DNA from: Heliopora coerulea
Taxonomy: Eukaryota; Cnidaria; Anthozoa; Scleralcyonacea; Helioporidae
Assembly: GCA_030142905.1 (NCBI GenBank)
Contig: JASJOG010000201.1
Coordinates: 367,001 to 431,000 of the forward strand
DNA length: 64,000 nt
Direction of reading: 5' to 3'
The notes under the pieces are model-generated. The model was not told the origin of the DNA, made no database searches, and was given only the letters and a program-made list of their open reading frames with translations. Shown here piece after piece: positions 23,732 to 34,131 of the stretch. Each line of letters begins with the position of its first letter. Within the stretch, counting starts at the first letter, position 1. The position numbers and the translations under genes are program-made.

Positions 23732-24262
23732 GAAGCGATAAGCTTGTAGCCAGCTCCAGTTACGGTCAGAGAAGTGCAAAAATTCCTGGCAGCTACCGGC
23801 TGGTATGGAAAATTTACCAAGAACTTTAGTGAACGAGCATGACCACTCACGAAGCTCTTGGAGAAGAACGCTACTTTCACATAGATTCAAAAACAGGTGG
23901 ATACCTTCACATTTTTCAAAAACTGCCTAAGCACAGCAGCAGTGTTGGCGCACCCTAGACCAAATGTGGAGTTTGTTGTATCGACAGATGCAAGCGGCTT
24001 CGGCACAAGTGGGAAATTAGCTCAACTGGACAAAAATGGCGAATTTCACCCAGTGGCTTACTGCAGCAGATGTTTGCACAAACGAGAACGATCATATCTG
24101 ACGTACGACAGGGAAGTATTGGCAATTAGAGACACCCTCAAGCATTACCGCTATTACTAGTTGAGAAGTAAAGTTCGTCTTCGTAGCGACCACAAGCCAT
24201 TGCTGAAAATGTTCCAAGGAAAAAATGCATTTGGTTGAAGAGGCACCACGCTGCGTGATATT
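23732..24262 (+). pseudogene. gypsy reverse transcriptase end and RNase H
   Basis: After the nested insertion the pol frame resumes with VQKFLAATGWYGKF (connection). RNase H then occupies 23897-24160 with FVVSTDASGFGTSGKLAQ (first catalytic Asp) and AYCSRCLHKRERSYLTYDREVLA, where the Glu belongs to the active site. A stop follows HYRYY. The D-H-K-P-L motif of the last RNase H segment is readable at about 24190. Confidence 0.8.
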
Positions 24263-24289
24263 TCAGGGTTTAAATCACAGCTAGAATTC

Positions 24290-25300
24290 GTGGAAGGGTG
24301 TGAAAATGTCGTCACAGACGCCCTAAGCAGACCGCGGATAACACTAATCACAAACCACAATGATGAAGACACGCTCACGTTGGAAGCAATAACCACCGAG
24401 CAAGTGAAAGATTTCGCCAATAATCTGGACGTTTTCAGACATGACCAGATCTCCGACCCGTGTCTGAAACCGTACGTCTGTTCGCACAAAAATAGTGAAG
24501 GACTGTTTACGATTCAACCACTCGAAAAAGTGTTGGTATCATCGTCAAACGTCTGCACGTTACTACACCTGGCCCATGATGAAACAGGACACAAGGGGAG
24601 TGAAAAGGTCGTTCAACGAATCGCTCGCCACTTTTTGTGGCCCACTGTGAACGAAGATATTGTGGAGTACGTCCAGTCGTGTCGCTGGTGTGCCGCAACG
24701 TTGTCTCAAGGCAAGAGACAAGCACCACTACAGGCATGACCAATAGAAAGTAGATCATTTCAACTTGTGGAAGTAGATTTGAGAGGACTAATACCGATGA
24801 TAAAAAATTGGTTCAACAACATCCTGGTGCTAATGGACCCTAACAAGTTTGCCGAGTTGCATGCTGTTACTGATCAACAGAATATGTCGGTCGGCAGAAA
24901 ACTGAAAAGTTAAACATATCGGTTCGGAATACCTAAGCGTCTACACTCAGACAGTGGACCTTGTTTTACCAGTGAAGTGATGCAGAGATCTTGTGCTGAA
25001 GATGGGATTGAATATACTTTCAGTGACTCATACCGTCCTCAAGGCAATTCGAGTGTCGAGCACCTCAACTGGACGATGTCAGAATCCATCACCAAATTGG
25101 TCGATAATCGCCCTAACTCTTGACCAGATCATCTCCCGAAATTTCAGTTGGCATACAACGCAGCTAAACACAACAGCACAGATGTGGCACGTTTCAAGAC
25201 ATACATAGTTCAAGGCATACTCCCGAACAAAGCTCGACGTGGTCGTGGAGAAGGTATCTCCAAAGACGGTAGAATAGCACACAATATCGCTAGAAGAGAA
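24290..25300 (+). pseudogene. gypsy integrase
   Basis: The HHCC zinc finger is readable near 24560-24700 (LAHDETGHKG... then CRWCAAT). The catalytic core follows in pieces: EVDLRG (first Asp, about 24770), LHSDSGP (second Asp, about 24945) and SSVEHLNW (Glu, about 25055). Stops interrupt the core at about 24735, 24910 and 25120. The order and spacing are those of a D,D-35-E integrase of Ty3/gypsy type. Confidence 0.8.
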
Positions 25301-25430
25301 GGGAAGAAAAATCTATGACAGAGCCCCAACTAGAGATGAAGACTGTACTCGTCAAAGAAATGAGAAGCATAACCAAAGCATAAAACCATTTTCGGCACTG
25401 GGAGAAAGGGACAAGGGCTGGAAAAAGAAG

Positions 25431-25757
25431 ATGAAGAAAAGAACATTTTCAGACCACTGGGAAGGACCATTTGTCATCATTCGGCCAAAGTCTAATAGCG
25501 GAACATCACACATCATACGTAGAGTTGGTGGAACAAAAGAGAAAACCGCGCACTACAATTACTTCAAAACCATAGCTTTCAGAGAACTAACGACGACGTG
25601 GTCAACCTTTAAACAAAGGACATGGAGAAGACAACTGGGACAGTACGAAACAGTGGAAGTGAATCAGAAGATGACAAGGAGGTCAAAACAATTACCGAGA
25701 TATCCCTCGAGGATTCGTCGCAAACCGGATAGACTTTTTTACATGAAGGGGGAGTAG
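25431..25757 (+). pseudogene. gypsy pol C-terminal domain
   Basis: A 108-codon piece starts with FSDHWEGPFVIIRPKS and VHFN-like HYNYFKTI, the usual C-terminal integrase region (GPY/F-type) that ends many Ty3/gypsy polyproteins. The remainder is basic. Its stop lies at the polypurine tract. Confidence 0.65.
25746..25757 (+). other. polypurine tract of the gypsy element
   Basis: GAAGGGGGAGTAG directly precedes the 3' LTR, the expected position for the plus-strand primer of reverse transcription. Confidence 0.7.
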
Positions 25758-25898
25758 TGTGACCGGAAATGGATGGGAATATCCCTCACGAAGGGCCCTG
25801 CGGGGGTCTCGAAGAACGAGAGGATTAGACATGAATACCCGAGTATCTTTTGTTTATTGTTAAGACTGATCGAAATAAATAACCTTGAAACAGTCACA
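25758..25898 (+). repeat. 3' LTR of the gypsy element
   Basis: It begins TGTGACCGGAAATGG and ends CAGTCACA (TG...CA). It is homologous along its length to 20144-20288. The right border may be off by one base. The next bases are the ATG at 25901, so the LTR abuts the patatin-like locus 1. Confidence 0.8.
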
Positions 25899-25900
25899 GT

Positions 25901-27004
25901 ATGATCATTGAAGAATACCTGGATTTTTTTTTTTTTTCACAAGCTCAAGAGACGCCAACGACTCCCCTGCCTTATTTAAAAAGAGTAAACATCCTATCAT
26001 TTACTGGGAGATCTGGAGCTGAGGATGTTCGTAATTTCAGTGATGTGATGCGACTTGCCACGATAATTTGTAGAACTCCGCGCTTGGATTACCTAAATGC
26101 AATTCTGTCTGGAGAAAAAAATCCGACAACTTACCAGAAGCTTATTGATCATCTTGAAGACCTTAAAGATTCGCTAAAACCAACCGAAGTCTTTGACATG
26201 ATAGTGGGTGCTCACGATGGAGCCCTCATAGCGTTTGCTTTAATTGGTGGAAAGAAAGATGAAAATAATCAGTTGGGTCCAATAAGCCTTGAACTTCTCC
26301 AGGAGAAGTGGAGGGAAAATGCCCGTAAAAATGGGATAAAATTTCCCCTGGAAGAATTTCGAGATTGCACAATGAGAACTCTAAAACAAAGCCAATCCGT
26401 TGCTGGCGCAGTTCTTTCCTCAACTAAACTATGCGATTCAAGATCAGTCGAATGCAGAGATGAGAAAATCAGTGAGTTGTTAAATAATTCGTTGAATGCT
26501 CCAAAAAACATCCCCAAACCTTTGGTTCTTGCGATTCCTCGAGTCAAAAAGATATTTGGCGGGGATGCTTACGTACGGACCGCAATTAACGTGGATGGGT
26601 GTGCTGAGAGAATCCCGATGGGGTTAAGAAATAGTATTGACGTTGATGCGTTCATGGCAAACATTGCTGCGAAGGCAGTCACCATCGTATATGAATATCT
26701 TGTTAAAGACTTCGATCGTTTTTATGACGAAAACACAGTAAAGGTCGCTTCTCACCTTGCTTTCCTCGCGGGAAAAGCTTCGGAAAACAGAAAAGAGTCC
26801 AGCAATGATCGTAAGTTGTACACCATGAGCTTACAACTGTTGGGAATGGTAGTAGACGATGAAACAAATGTCAAAATTCAAGAATTACTCAAAGATCCAT
26901 CGAAAATCAGCGAAAGCGACTGTTTAAAATTCAGCCATAAATGGCGAACATCCGACAAACGACACCAATCCGTATTTGTGGAAGGCAAGAATCACCAGAT
27001 GTGA
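25901..27004 (+). CDS. patatin-like protein without catalytic residues (locus 1)
   Basis: A 367-codon open frame homologous to the patatin-TPR gene at 31.9 kb: NILSF, DVMR(L/V)ATII, KP(T/S)EV(F/Y)DMI(V/A)GA and the helix before the TPRs (VYEYLVK versus LYTYLAK) align. All three catalytic motifs are lost. The oxyanion loop DGGGTKG is replaced at residues 35-41 (TGRSG...). The nucleophile elbow GASIG is GAHDG (103-107), so Ser is His. The Asp motif DGG is DGC (232-234) with altered context. The TPR part is truncated. The ATG is probably not the true start: codons 9-12 are a T-run followed by CACAAG, a good 3' splice site at about 25943, so the real exon likely begins there. A gypsy LTR lies immediately upstream and may have displaced an earlier exon. 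It is either a pseudoenzyme or a young pseudogene whose frame is still open. Confidence 0.6.
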   Translation: MIIEEYLDFFFFSQAQETPTTPLPYLKRVNILSFTGRSGAEDVRNFSDVMRLATIICRTPRLDYLNAILSGEKNPTTYQKLIDHLEDLKDSLKPTEVFDMIVGAHDGALIAFALIGGKKDENNQLGPISLELLQEKWRENARKNGIKFPLEEFRDCTMRTLKQSQSVAGAVLSSTKLCDSRSVECRDEKISELLNNSLNAPKNIPKPLVLAIPRVKKIFGGDAYVRTAINVDGCAERIPMGLRNSIDVDAFMANIAAKAVTIVYEYLVKDFDRFYDENTVKVASHLAFLAGKASENRKESSNDRKLYTMSLQLLGMVVDDETNVKIQELLKDPSKISESDCLKFSHKWRTSDKRHQSVFVEGKNHQM

Positions 27005-28978
27005 GAACAAGAGTTGTGAAGGTGAAATCCCTGCCGTATCCTCATCTGAATGTGTGCAAACCCAACCTGAACGCAAACCTGAATGCGGGACTTTCTCCGT
27101 ATGTAGTTAACTACAAACAAACCAATCTTCAAATCGGGAAGAAAAAAACCGAAAATTTTACAAGTTCACGTATACAAATCTATTGGCTTACGGCAAACAC
27201 TTGACCTACTTTCTGACGACACAAACACTGACCCCTACAATGTAACTGAGCTGAAGGGTCCGCCGACTAAATATCGGAGAAATGTGGCATCAGCAGAAGA
27301 CTTTTTTCTCATGGTTTAAACTGCTGACATTAAGTTAAAATCTGAAAGGCTTGTTTTGGGAGAGGGCTTTTTATGTTACGTTTTATCAATTTTGCATAAC
27401 GTTGAACTTTTCTCACTTTAAAGTCCAGACTGGGATCTATTACCGAACTACTCACTCATGAACCGCTTGATATTATTTGGTAAGTTTTTCAAAGAAAAAC
27501 GACAAACGTGAAGTTTATCTTCCTGAGTTTTGTTTTCCCTTGGCATTATCTAAAATCCCTATATAAATACTTCTTAACCAGTCGTTCCCCCCGGAATGTT
27601 TTATTCCAATTAACACCTCAAAGCTAGAAGTGTTCCTTGCCATGAACACTTTGTTTCTGTAACCTTTTTATGGCAAATAAACAATTATATCACTCGTTTT
27701 ATCGAACTGGAAAAGTCAACATAAGTCAACAAGTCAAGTACGAAAAGAAATAAATATGGACTTTTTAAATTTTATAAAACATAATAACAAAGTGGCTTCC
27801 ATACAATTTCTCTTACGGGTAGTTACGAAAACAACCGCGAGCAGAAGTTTTTACGATTAGTAGCCGGATAAAGGTCGGATCTAAACAAACATTCATAAAC
27901 ACACCTTTTGTCAAGTCCAATTATCATACAATTATCTTTCTCTCAGGCCAGTGGTATTTGATTTTTTTCAGTAAAAAGAGAATGAACGTAACTCTGGGAT
28001 TAGGGTGCATAACTTCTATTAGAATTATGCTTCATTAATCTAACTGTGATTATGTGCACTATTTTTGGTGTGATATTTATTCTGTTTTCAGTGTCATTTG
28101 CCATGAGGAAAAGGACACTGCTGATGCCATCCTTTTTCCGACACTCGCTGTCGTCATCGCTTGAGAGACCCCGCAGTCCAGTTATATTATATACGTCAGA
28201 TGACAAACGTAACTATCGCGTTTCATAACTAGCAGCAATTTATGTAGTAGAACAACTTACCTAATAATGTAATCATAGGTGGGAATACGTCTCTGATCGA
28301 TTTTAAATCTTCTCTTACTAATATTATTGTCAGGAATTAAGTTACATAATCTAATTCATTCAACAAATTTTTTTATAATAAGTATTAAAATTTATAATTT
28401 TTTTTAATATTCAGCACAATATTGCAAATTCTTGCAACTATAATAATTTTCTACACTTTGTAAACCATTTGTAGATCATATTGAATAATGCTGATAAGAT
28501 GATATGATGAATAATGATGTAAACATAATGGTTTGGTTACAATTTTGATAATAGCTCTTTTTTACTTCTGTAATATTAATTGCCAGTGCTTCTAAAGTCA
28601 CACGTATGCTGTGTCTCCATTTGTAAAGGCTTAATAATGATGATAATAATAATAATAATAATAATATTACCAGTTTTGTTTCAATTCTTTGAATCAAACA
28701 AACCAGTTCGGGTCGAAAAAAGTAAAGATGAAAGCACAATAACTTATTCAAACCTTTAACACATACGAAATTATTATGAACTGGCATACAAGGAATTATG
28801 ACCTAAGTTCGATTCTAGCACTTGAGAAAACATGCCTGCTGTAATGGGTGCCAGAGAGGATGTTCCTTTGAATTCCCCAGTGCATTCGTGGATGAAATCC
28901 GTTATGATCAAGGAAGGAAATGAACGCGACAAATGAAGATAAAGAGTCAATTCAAAGATTGCTATAGAATGGTACTGT
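27005..28978. other. no gene seen
   Basis: AT-rich sequence downstream of locus 1. No TPR homology continues past the stop at 27004. A (TAA)n microsatellite lies at about 28637-28666. Short frames at 28000-28228 and 28476-28787 have no motif. Confidence 0.45.
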
Positions 28979-29676
28979 CTAGCTCGATACGCTAAAAGAA
29001 AACTTTGGAAGCTGCTTGTAATTTACCTGAAAATTCCTCAGGATTCTAGTGTCAAAATTTAAGGCGCCAGTTATAACTGGTATGATAACTACTTGTTGGC
29101 ACTTCCATATTCGTTGAATTTCTCGCTTTAGATCTTGATATTTTTCTACCGTTTTTTGTTCTTTCTGAAGTATTCTTGTGTCAAATGGCCTGGCAACATC
29201 AATTAAAAAACACGTTATTTCCTCCTTGTTTAACAAAACTATGTCTGGTCTAGAATGTTGTGCCGCTTTGTCCGTCTGTATCTTTAAATCCCAAATTATC
29301 TTCACTTCTGCATTTTCAACAACACTTTCTGCCTGGTGATCATACCAATTATCCAATACATTAATTCCACACTTCTTGCAAACCTCCCAATGTATTATCT
29401 GGGCAATTTTATTATGCTTCCAACATTTATATTGCTTTTGTGCCAGCGTTTTACACTCAGTTAGAATATGTGCAACCGTCTCATCCCGTTCTCCGCACAT
29501 TCTACATACGGGTGATATGTCCTCTTTATCCATCACTTTCCTGATGTACCACGTTCTCAATGTCGGTTCTTGTGCAGCCATGACCAAACCTTCCATTCCT
29601 TTCTTCAGGCCATTTTTCCTTAACCATTCCCATGTTGTCCTCCACCATTCCTTTCTTCTGTCGTACTGTTGTAAAA
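28979..29676 (-). pseudogene. 3' end of RLE-type LINE (ORF C-terminus)
   Basis: On the minus strand a 205-codon frame, extended upstream by about 25 codons (WEWLRKNGLKKGM...), encodes the end of a non-LTR retrotransposon protein. Visible parts are MAAQEPTLRT, a CX2CX8HX4C knuckle (CRMCGERDETVAHILTEC), a WxxC/HWEVCKKCG stretch, and RPDIVLLNKEE... with Asp 14 residues after PD. That last part fits the R/KPDX12-14D signature of a restriction-like endonuclease, as in R2/R4/NeSL-type LINEs. KYQDLKREIQRIW is a further conserved helix. The reverse transcriptase that should precede it is absent: a stop is reached at about 29676. It is a 5'-truncated dead copy. The plus frame 29376-29882 is its shadow. 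Confidence 0.75.
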
Positions 29677-30359
29677 TTTCTCATGCAGTTTCCTGTCCTT
29701 GTACTTTCTTGTACGTTGTTTCTATATGTCAACTTCCTCCCTTCTCTCTTTCAACACTCCCTCGTCACCGACTGTTTTCAACAAACTTTCCATGCTGTTC
29801 AAAACATACTTTCTCAAACTACGCACTTCAACCTCCAAACAATTTTCCACACTTACGGATGAAACGCACGATACACTGTTAGTAGCTTTCTTGTCTTCCT
29901 GTCCCTTTTTCTCAATTCATCTTTTGTCCACTTAACTATATTAACAGTATACCGCACTATCAAGACTGCTCTCATATTGATTGCAGATATAGTATATTTA
30001 TACCGCTCAGTTTCCATTTCAAGATTTTTCTCACTCTACTAATCATGATGTATTCTTACATGATTGCTTCCTTTATTAATCTACCTTTCATTTAGTCAGC
30101 TTGCAACACATCCAGATATTTATGTCCCTCATCTCTATCAACCTCACGAATTTTTATTGTTGGTCTGGGAGTCTGTTGCCATCGCTTTGCGTATATTAAA
30201 GAAATGGTTCATGATTTGGCGTGCTACATTGTGTTATAGATGCACGCGGGAGGCTGGAAGACCACGAAAAAAGCATAAGAGATGATCGGGGCGATACCCA
30301 AGAGCAACTCTAGATTTTTGAGAGGGAACACATTAGAAATGTCAAAAAATTAATACAAA
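29677..30359. other. no gene recognised
   Basis: Sequence upstream of the LINE tail shows overlapping plus frames at 29632-29935, Ser/Phe/Thr-rich, likely from pyrimidine-rich DNA. I see no reverse transcriptase on either strand. Confidence 0.4.
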
Positions 30360-30549
30360 AAGCTTTAACATTGCCAGCCTCGCTTGGACTAAAGTCCGCG
30401 TTATTGACTTTGACAAAGGCGAATTAATTGACAAAGGCAATTATCGTTACCGTCAGACTTTAGAATCTTGGCAAACCACATATACAGACGGAGGAGACCA
30501 AAACGCGAAACCATTGCCGGTACAATATGCTATCCTGCAGAAGAAATAA
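30360..30549 (+). pseudogene. possible retroelement (GIY-YIG type) C-terminal tail
   Basis: The plus strand reads VRVIDFDKGELIDKGNYRYR, then TLESWQTTYTDGGDQNAKPL and PVQYAILQKK before a stop at 30547. This resembles the basic tail that follows the GIY-YIG endonuclease in Penelope-like polyproteins of cnidarians (an 'R-KTLESWHT...ADNNSKPLP' type ending), as I remember it. The endonuclease itself is not present upstream. Assignment is tentative. Confidence 0.35.
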
Positions 30550-30776
30550 CCGAATGCCTCCATGACACATATTTTAATACGTAACATCGACCGTCTCTCT
30601 CACGTACCCAAACGCATCAACTAACCGTACATTCACTAACACAAAACTTCCTCTTCTCTCCGACGTCAAACATATGACCACGCCTGCCACTGGAAATTCG
30701 CAACCTTTTCTTCAGGTTTCGTACCTTTTTCGATTGTACTCGTAACTTATTAGACTGTCACGTAATTGCCACAAAC

Positions 30777-30823
<47 letters not shown>
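30777..30823. repeat. (CCAG)n microsatellite
   Basis: About eleven copies of the tetramer CCAG/AGCC in a clean run. Confidence 0.95.
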
Positions 30824-31791
30824 CCCACACCAAGTCGCCTACATGGTGCCGCTTTGACCTTCAAAAGGTTGGAGACAAGAATTATGAAAATACTTTGAAC
30901 CTTTCCAAGAAAAAATTATAGAACGAAACAAGTTCTTAACAAAGCCGTAGCACAGTGTGAAAAAAGTGTGGAGCATCTGAGGATCACTAGCACCCAAATT
31001 GAGCTCCAGATTTTTGAGGAGCAAATTCGTCGCTATTCTGACGGTCAAATGGGTTGAAAATATTTAAATAAGGTTATCAAAATGAAATAAAAGAAGAGTT
31101 GTTTTCACGTTGTGCACGGTTACAAACTACCGACAACCACGATTTAATTTGCAATATTAGTAATACGTTAATGTGTGCAACACACCAAAAAGAACAATAC
31201 AGCCAATGACTGCGAACAAAATGAAAATCTGTCGGAACTATTTAAACGATTTGGTAGCACAAAGTTAAATGGTGCCCTGCTATGTGCGCAAGTAGTATCT
31301 TTCAATATGAAAAACAAAAATTAAGAAATAAATGCATACAAATCCGTATCAATTCTATCCAAAAATTTCATGGAAACGTAGTGTACCGTATAAAAAAAAG
31401 AGCTGGAATTTATTGAACGTCTTAAAGATCATTAATCGTGTACCTTGCAAATAAACGGATTTTTAAAGACTTGATCATTTGAAAAAGTTAGGAGCAGCAG
31501 CCCAACCCGCTTCCTTACCTGCTATAGCCCTGTTTAAAATCGCGTCTTTGTCCTGAAGAAAGAAAAAGAACATTTCCAAAATATCTTATACTTTCCTGTT
31601 TGTCTAATTTATTCATTGGCATCACCCTCCACCAGCAGCTCCATCAAACCCCATAGCTTAGAAAAAACCGGGAAATTCTCACTCGGAGATTAATTTCAAT
31701 TAAAGGACAAAACATATCAGTGAGTTTTAGATCACGTCGGGTGTGTTATCTAAGTAAACGCGCTATAAGAAAACCTAACGTTCCAGGTTGA
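30824..31791. other. upstream region of the patatin-TPR gene
   Basis: No open frame of note. An upstream exon of the patatin-TPR gene would be expected here or further left, because the main exon lacks an ATG at its start, but I could not identify it. No clear TATA box was found. Confidence 0.35.
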
Positions 31792-31881
31792 AAATTTAAT
31801 GTAGATTCCAAAACAATTGGTTCTCCTCCAAACTTACTACGGAAAAAAACAACATCACCAACCTATCTTGCATCTTCGTCT

Positions 31882-34071
31882 TTGTCGTCTATCCCAAAAC
31901 GACCAAACAACGTCTCGACAACCCCGCGGACCCTTCAACCACTGAAAAACATTTTATCATTTGATGGTGGTGGAACTAAAGGGATCATGGAACTTTCCAT
32001 TCTTCATGATGTGATGCGAGTTGCAACAATTATTTGGAAACTTGAACCCGCTTTCCTTGATGAGGTTAAACTTCAAGAAACTAATCCTGAACTATTCATG
32101 AAAGACCTTGAGGTTCGCGAGAAGCTCACTGAACATCTTGAAAGAAAATGTGTAACTGAAAAGCTAATTAAGCCATCAGAAGTCTATGACATGATAGCAG
32201 GCGCCAGCATAGGAGCTTTAAATGCGTTTGCTTTAGCTGGAGGAAATTCTGGGGGGAAAGGGGAAAGGTTACCAATGACCTTGGATGAGTGTAAACACAT
32301 CTACCATGAGAATGTGAAAGTAATTTCATTCAGCGTGTTGAGACACATAATACCTTCTCTTATGGGACTTCATCACCCCAAAAAGGAATTCATAGAGCTT
32401 CTCAACAAAATATTTCACGATAGTGAATTAAAAGATTTTCAAGTAAATAGGGTACAGAGTGTCCCGCTTGCAGTAGTCAGGGAAATATTTCCAGGATCAA
32501 AACTCATGTCCTTTGATGGAAATGATGAAAAGAATGGACACGTTGAGGCACGAGAAGTGTTAAAAGCGGCAACCAATGTGCCCATATTTTTTTACAACCA
32601 AATCGAAATTAATAAGAGTTTGCTCATCGACGGGGGGGTTGGTGGTAACTGCCCGATAGGGCAAGCAATCTATCGGGCAAATGAGATATTTGGTCTAGTG
32701 AATGCCGAAAGTAAATTATCGGTTCTTTCCATAGCTCCACCATTTCGTAATCTTGTAACTGGTAAAGGTAGAATCTGTGCATGGACTTGGTTGCTATTTT
32801 TTCTTTTGAACCATATTCCAGACGGCAATTTCGTGTACGAAAATGTGAAACAACAACATAGTGACAAGACAGAAAATATAGTGTTTCGAAGACTGGTGCC
32901 AAGGGGTGATAAATTAAATAAGTTTTGGTTCTTCAGCCCCAAAATTAAAAATATGGTTGATGAGATGGCCAATCAAAAAAAGGAGAACCAGATGTTCCTG
33001 GTTGATATCATTGCCATAGGGACATTTGTTTTATACACATATTTGGCGAAAAATCCGGCCAATATTAGTAAATTAAGTGAATCAGATCGAGCTACTCGGC
33101 TGAATAACGCAGTTACGCTTGCTTACAATGCTGGAAAAGCATATGAAATTAGAAAAGAATACGGTAAAGCTTTCGATTCGTTTATCACAGCCTTGGACTT
33201 ATGGGAAATGTTAGGATCACCTCCAGAAAGCGATAAAATCATCTTAGGGATTTACCTTTCTTTCCAACCTTGTTCAAAACAAGAAATAAACTTTAATGAG
33301 GCAAGAAAAAGATTCCATAAAGTCAAAAGCAAATTAACAAGTTTTCGTGATGATCACACTAAGGCCGCTTTAGCACTGGAGTTAACACATTACTTGATAG
33401 ACGTTGAGCCGCCTGGGGAACTGATAAAGATTTTGGAAGAGGTTCGTAACACGCAATTAAAACTGGGTAATATGCTAGAAGTAGCGCTCATTTATAGTCG
33501 AATTGCATATCTTCATTCTAAAAACAAGAGTTATCCAAAAGCTGAGGAACATGAAAAGTACGCATTGAGAATCATGAAAACTTACCAGTCTGAGCATGAT
33601 GGTTACATAGCAGAATCACTGGAAAGCCTGGGGAGTTACCTTTTTGCTCAGGATAAGTTTGATGAAGCCATAAAGTATTTTCAGGAATATTTGGATGTGA
33701 CTGGTAAACGTTTGTCTTGGAAACGTGACAAAATTTATGTGAAGGGTTTAATGCGTTTAGGAGAATGTTTTTTCCACAAAGAGGAATATAAAAAGGCGAG
33801 GGATTTGTTCCAGAGAGCACTTGCAATTTCACAAAGCCTAAAAATAGATGAAGCAATACCGTTACCTGCAGAAATACTTGTAAATATAGCCGGATGTTTA
33901 ATAAACCTTGGGGAGGATGATAAATCCCTGGAATACGCTGACAAAGCTGTCGCGTGGACAGAGAAGCATTGCAAGAATGTCGATCATCCAGTTATTGATA
34001 AAATTTTATCCATTCGTTTAGAGATTTACAAAAAACATGCTGCCAACCCTAATCTTCCTGATGCACAGTAA
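31882..34071 (+). CDS. patatin-like phospholipase with TPR repeats (locus 2)
   Basis: The intact gene of the window: 729 codons to the TAA at 34071. Residues about 20-300 are a patatin domain with the glycine-rich oxyanion loop DGGGTKG (28-34), the nucleophile elbow GASIG with Ser109, and the second catalytic residue Asp250 in DGGVGGN. These support a Ser-Asp lipid acyl hydrolase or phospholipase A2 of the calcium-independent type. A linker of about 110 residues follows, with a hydrophobic stretch (about 298-310) that may touch membrane. At least five TPR units lie at about 411-445, 535-570, 575-610, 620-655 and 664-700, likely a protein-binding scaffold. The frame is open from 31792 but the first codon given is TTG, and no in-frame ATG occurs before about codon 36. 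The region is therefore probably a terminal exon whose ATG lies in an upstream exon, or a gene model problem. There is no frameshift. No nucleotide-binding (NB-ARC/NACHT) domain lies between patatin and TPR. Function in vivo is not known. Confidence 0.85.
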   Translation: MSSIPKRPNNVSTTPRTLQPLKNILSFDGGGTKGIMELSILHDVMRVATIIWKLEPAFLDEVKLQETNPELFMKDLEVREKLTEHLERKCVTEKLIKPSEVYDMIAGASIGALNAFALAGGNSGGKGERLPMTLDECKHIYHENVKVISFSVLRHIIPSLMGLHHPKKEFIELLNKIFHDSELKDFQVNRVQSVPLAVVREIFPGSKLMSFDGNDEKNGHVEAREVLKAATNVPIFFYNQIEINKSLLIDGGVGGNCPIGQAIYRANEIFGLVNAESKLSVLSIAPPFRNLVTGKGRICAWTWLLFFLLNHIPDGNFVYENVKQQHSDKTENIVFRRLVPRGDKLNKFWFFSPKIKNMVDEMANQKKENQMFLVDIIAIGTFVLYTYLAKNPANISKLSESDRATRLNNAVTLAYNAGKAYEIRKEYGKAFDSFITALDLWEMLGSPPESDKIILGIYLSFQPCSKQEINFNEARKRFHKVKSKLTSFRDDHTKAALALELTHYLIDVEPPGELIKILEEVRNTQLKLGNMLEVALIYSRIAYLHSKNKSYPKAEEHEKYALRIMKTYQSEHDGYIAESLESLGSYLFAQDKFDEAIKYFQEYLDVTGKRLSWKRDKIYVKGLMRLGECFFHKEEYKKARDLFQRALAISQSLKIDEAIPLPAEILVNIAGCLINLGEDDKSLEYADKAVAWTEKHCKNVDHPVIDKILSIRLEIYKKHAANPNLPDAQ

Positions 34072-34125
34072 CGTGCACTTGAGGACAAAAAGTCTGCTGA
34101 GGTAATGCAGTAAAGTTTGCTTGAA

Positions 34126-34131
34126 AATAAA
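34126..34131 (+). terminator. candidate polyadenylation signal of locus 2
   Basis: AATAAA lies about 55 bp after the stop codon of the patatin-TPR gene and is followed by a T-run, a normal distance for a short 3' UTR. Confidence 0.55.

Larger units (their letters stand above)
20144..25898 (+). mobile_element. decayed Ty3/gypsy LTR retrotransposon
   Basis: The element has two related LTRs of about 141-145 bp, a primer-binding-like site, gag with damaged zinc knuckles, a retropepsin-like region, reverse transcriptase, RNase H, integrase and a polypurine tract, in Ty3/gypsy order. The total is about 5.75 kb, of which 896 bp is a nested hAT element. Stops and frameshifts break every domain, so it cannot move by itself. 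Flanking target duplication is not clear (GTTAT on the left). The 3' LTR ends directly beside the patatin-like frame at 25.9 kb. Confidence 0.85.

Noticed and set aside
25901..25943. ATG at 25901 as the real start of the patatin-like protein
   Set aside because: It begins right after the gypsy LTR, runs through a T-tract and a splice acceptor, and has no homology until after the acceptor.
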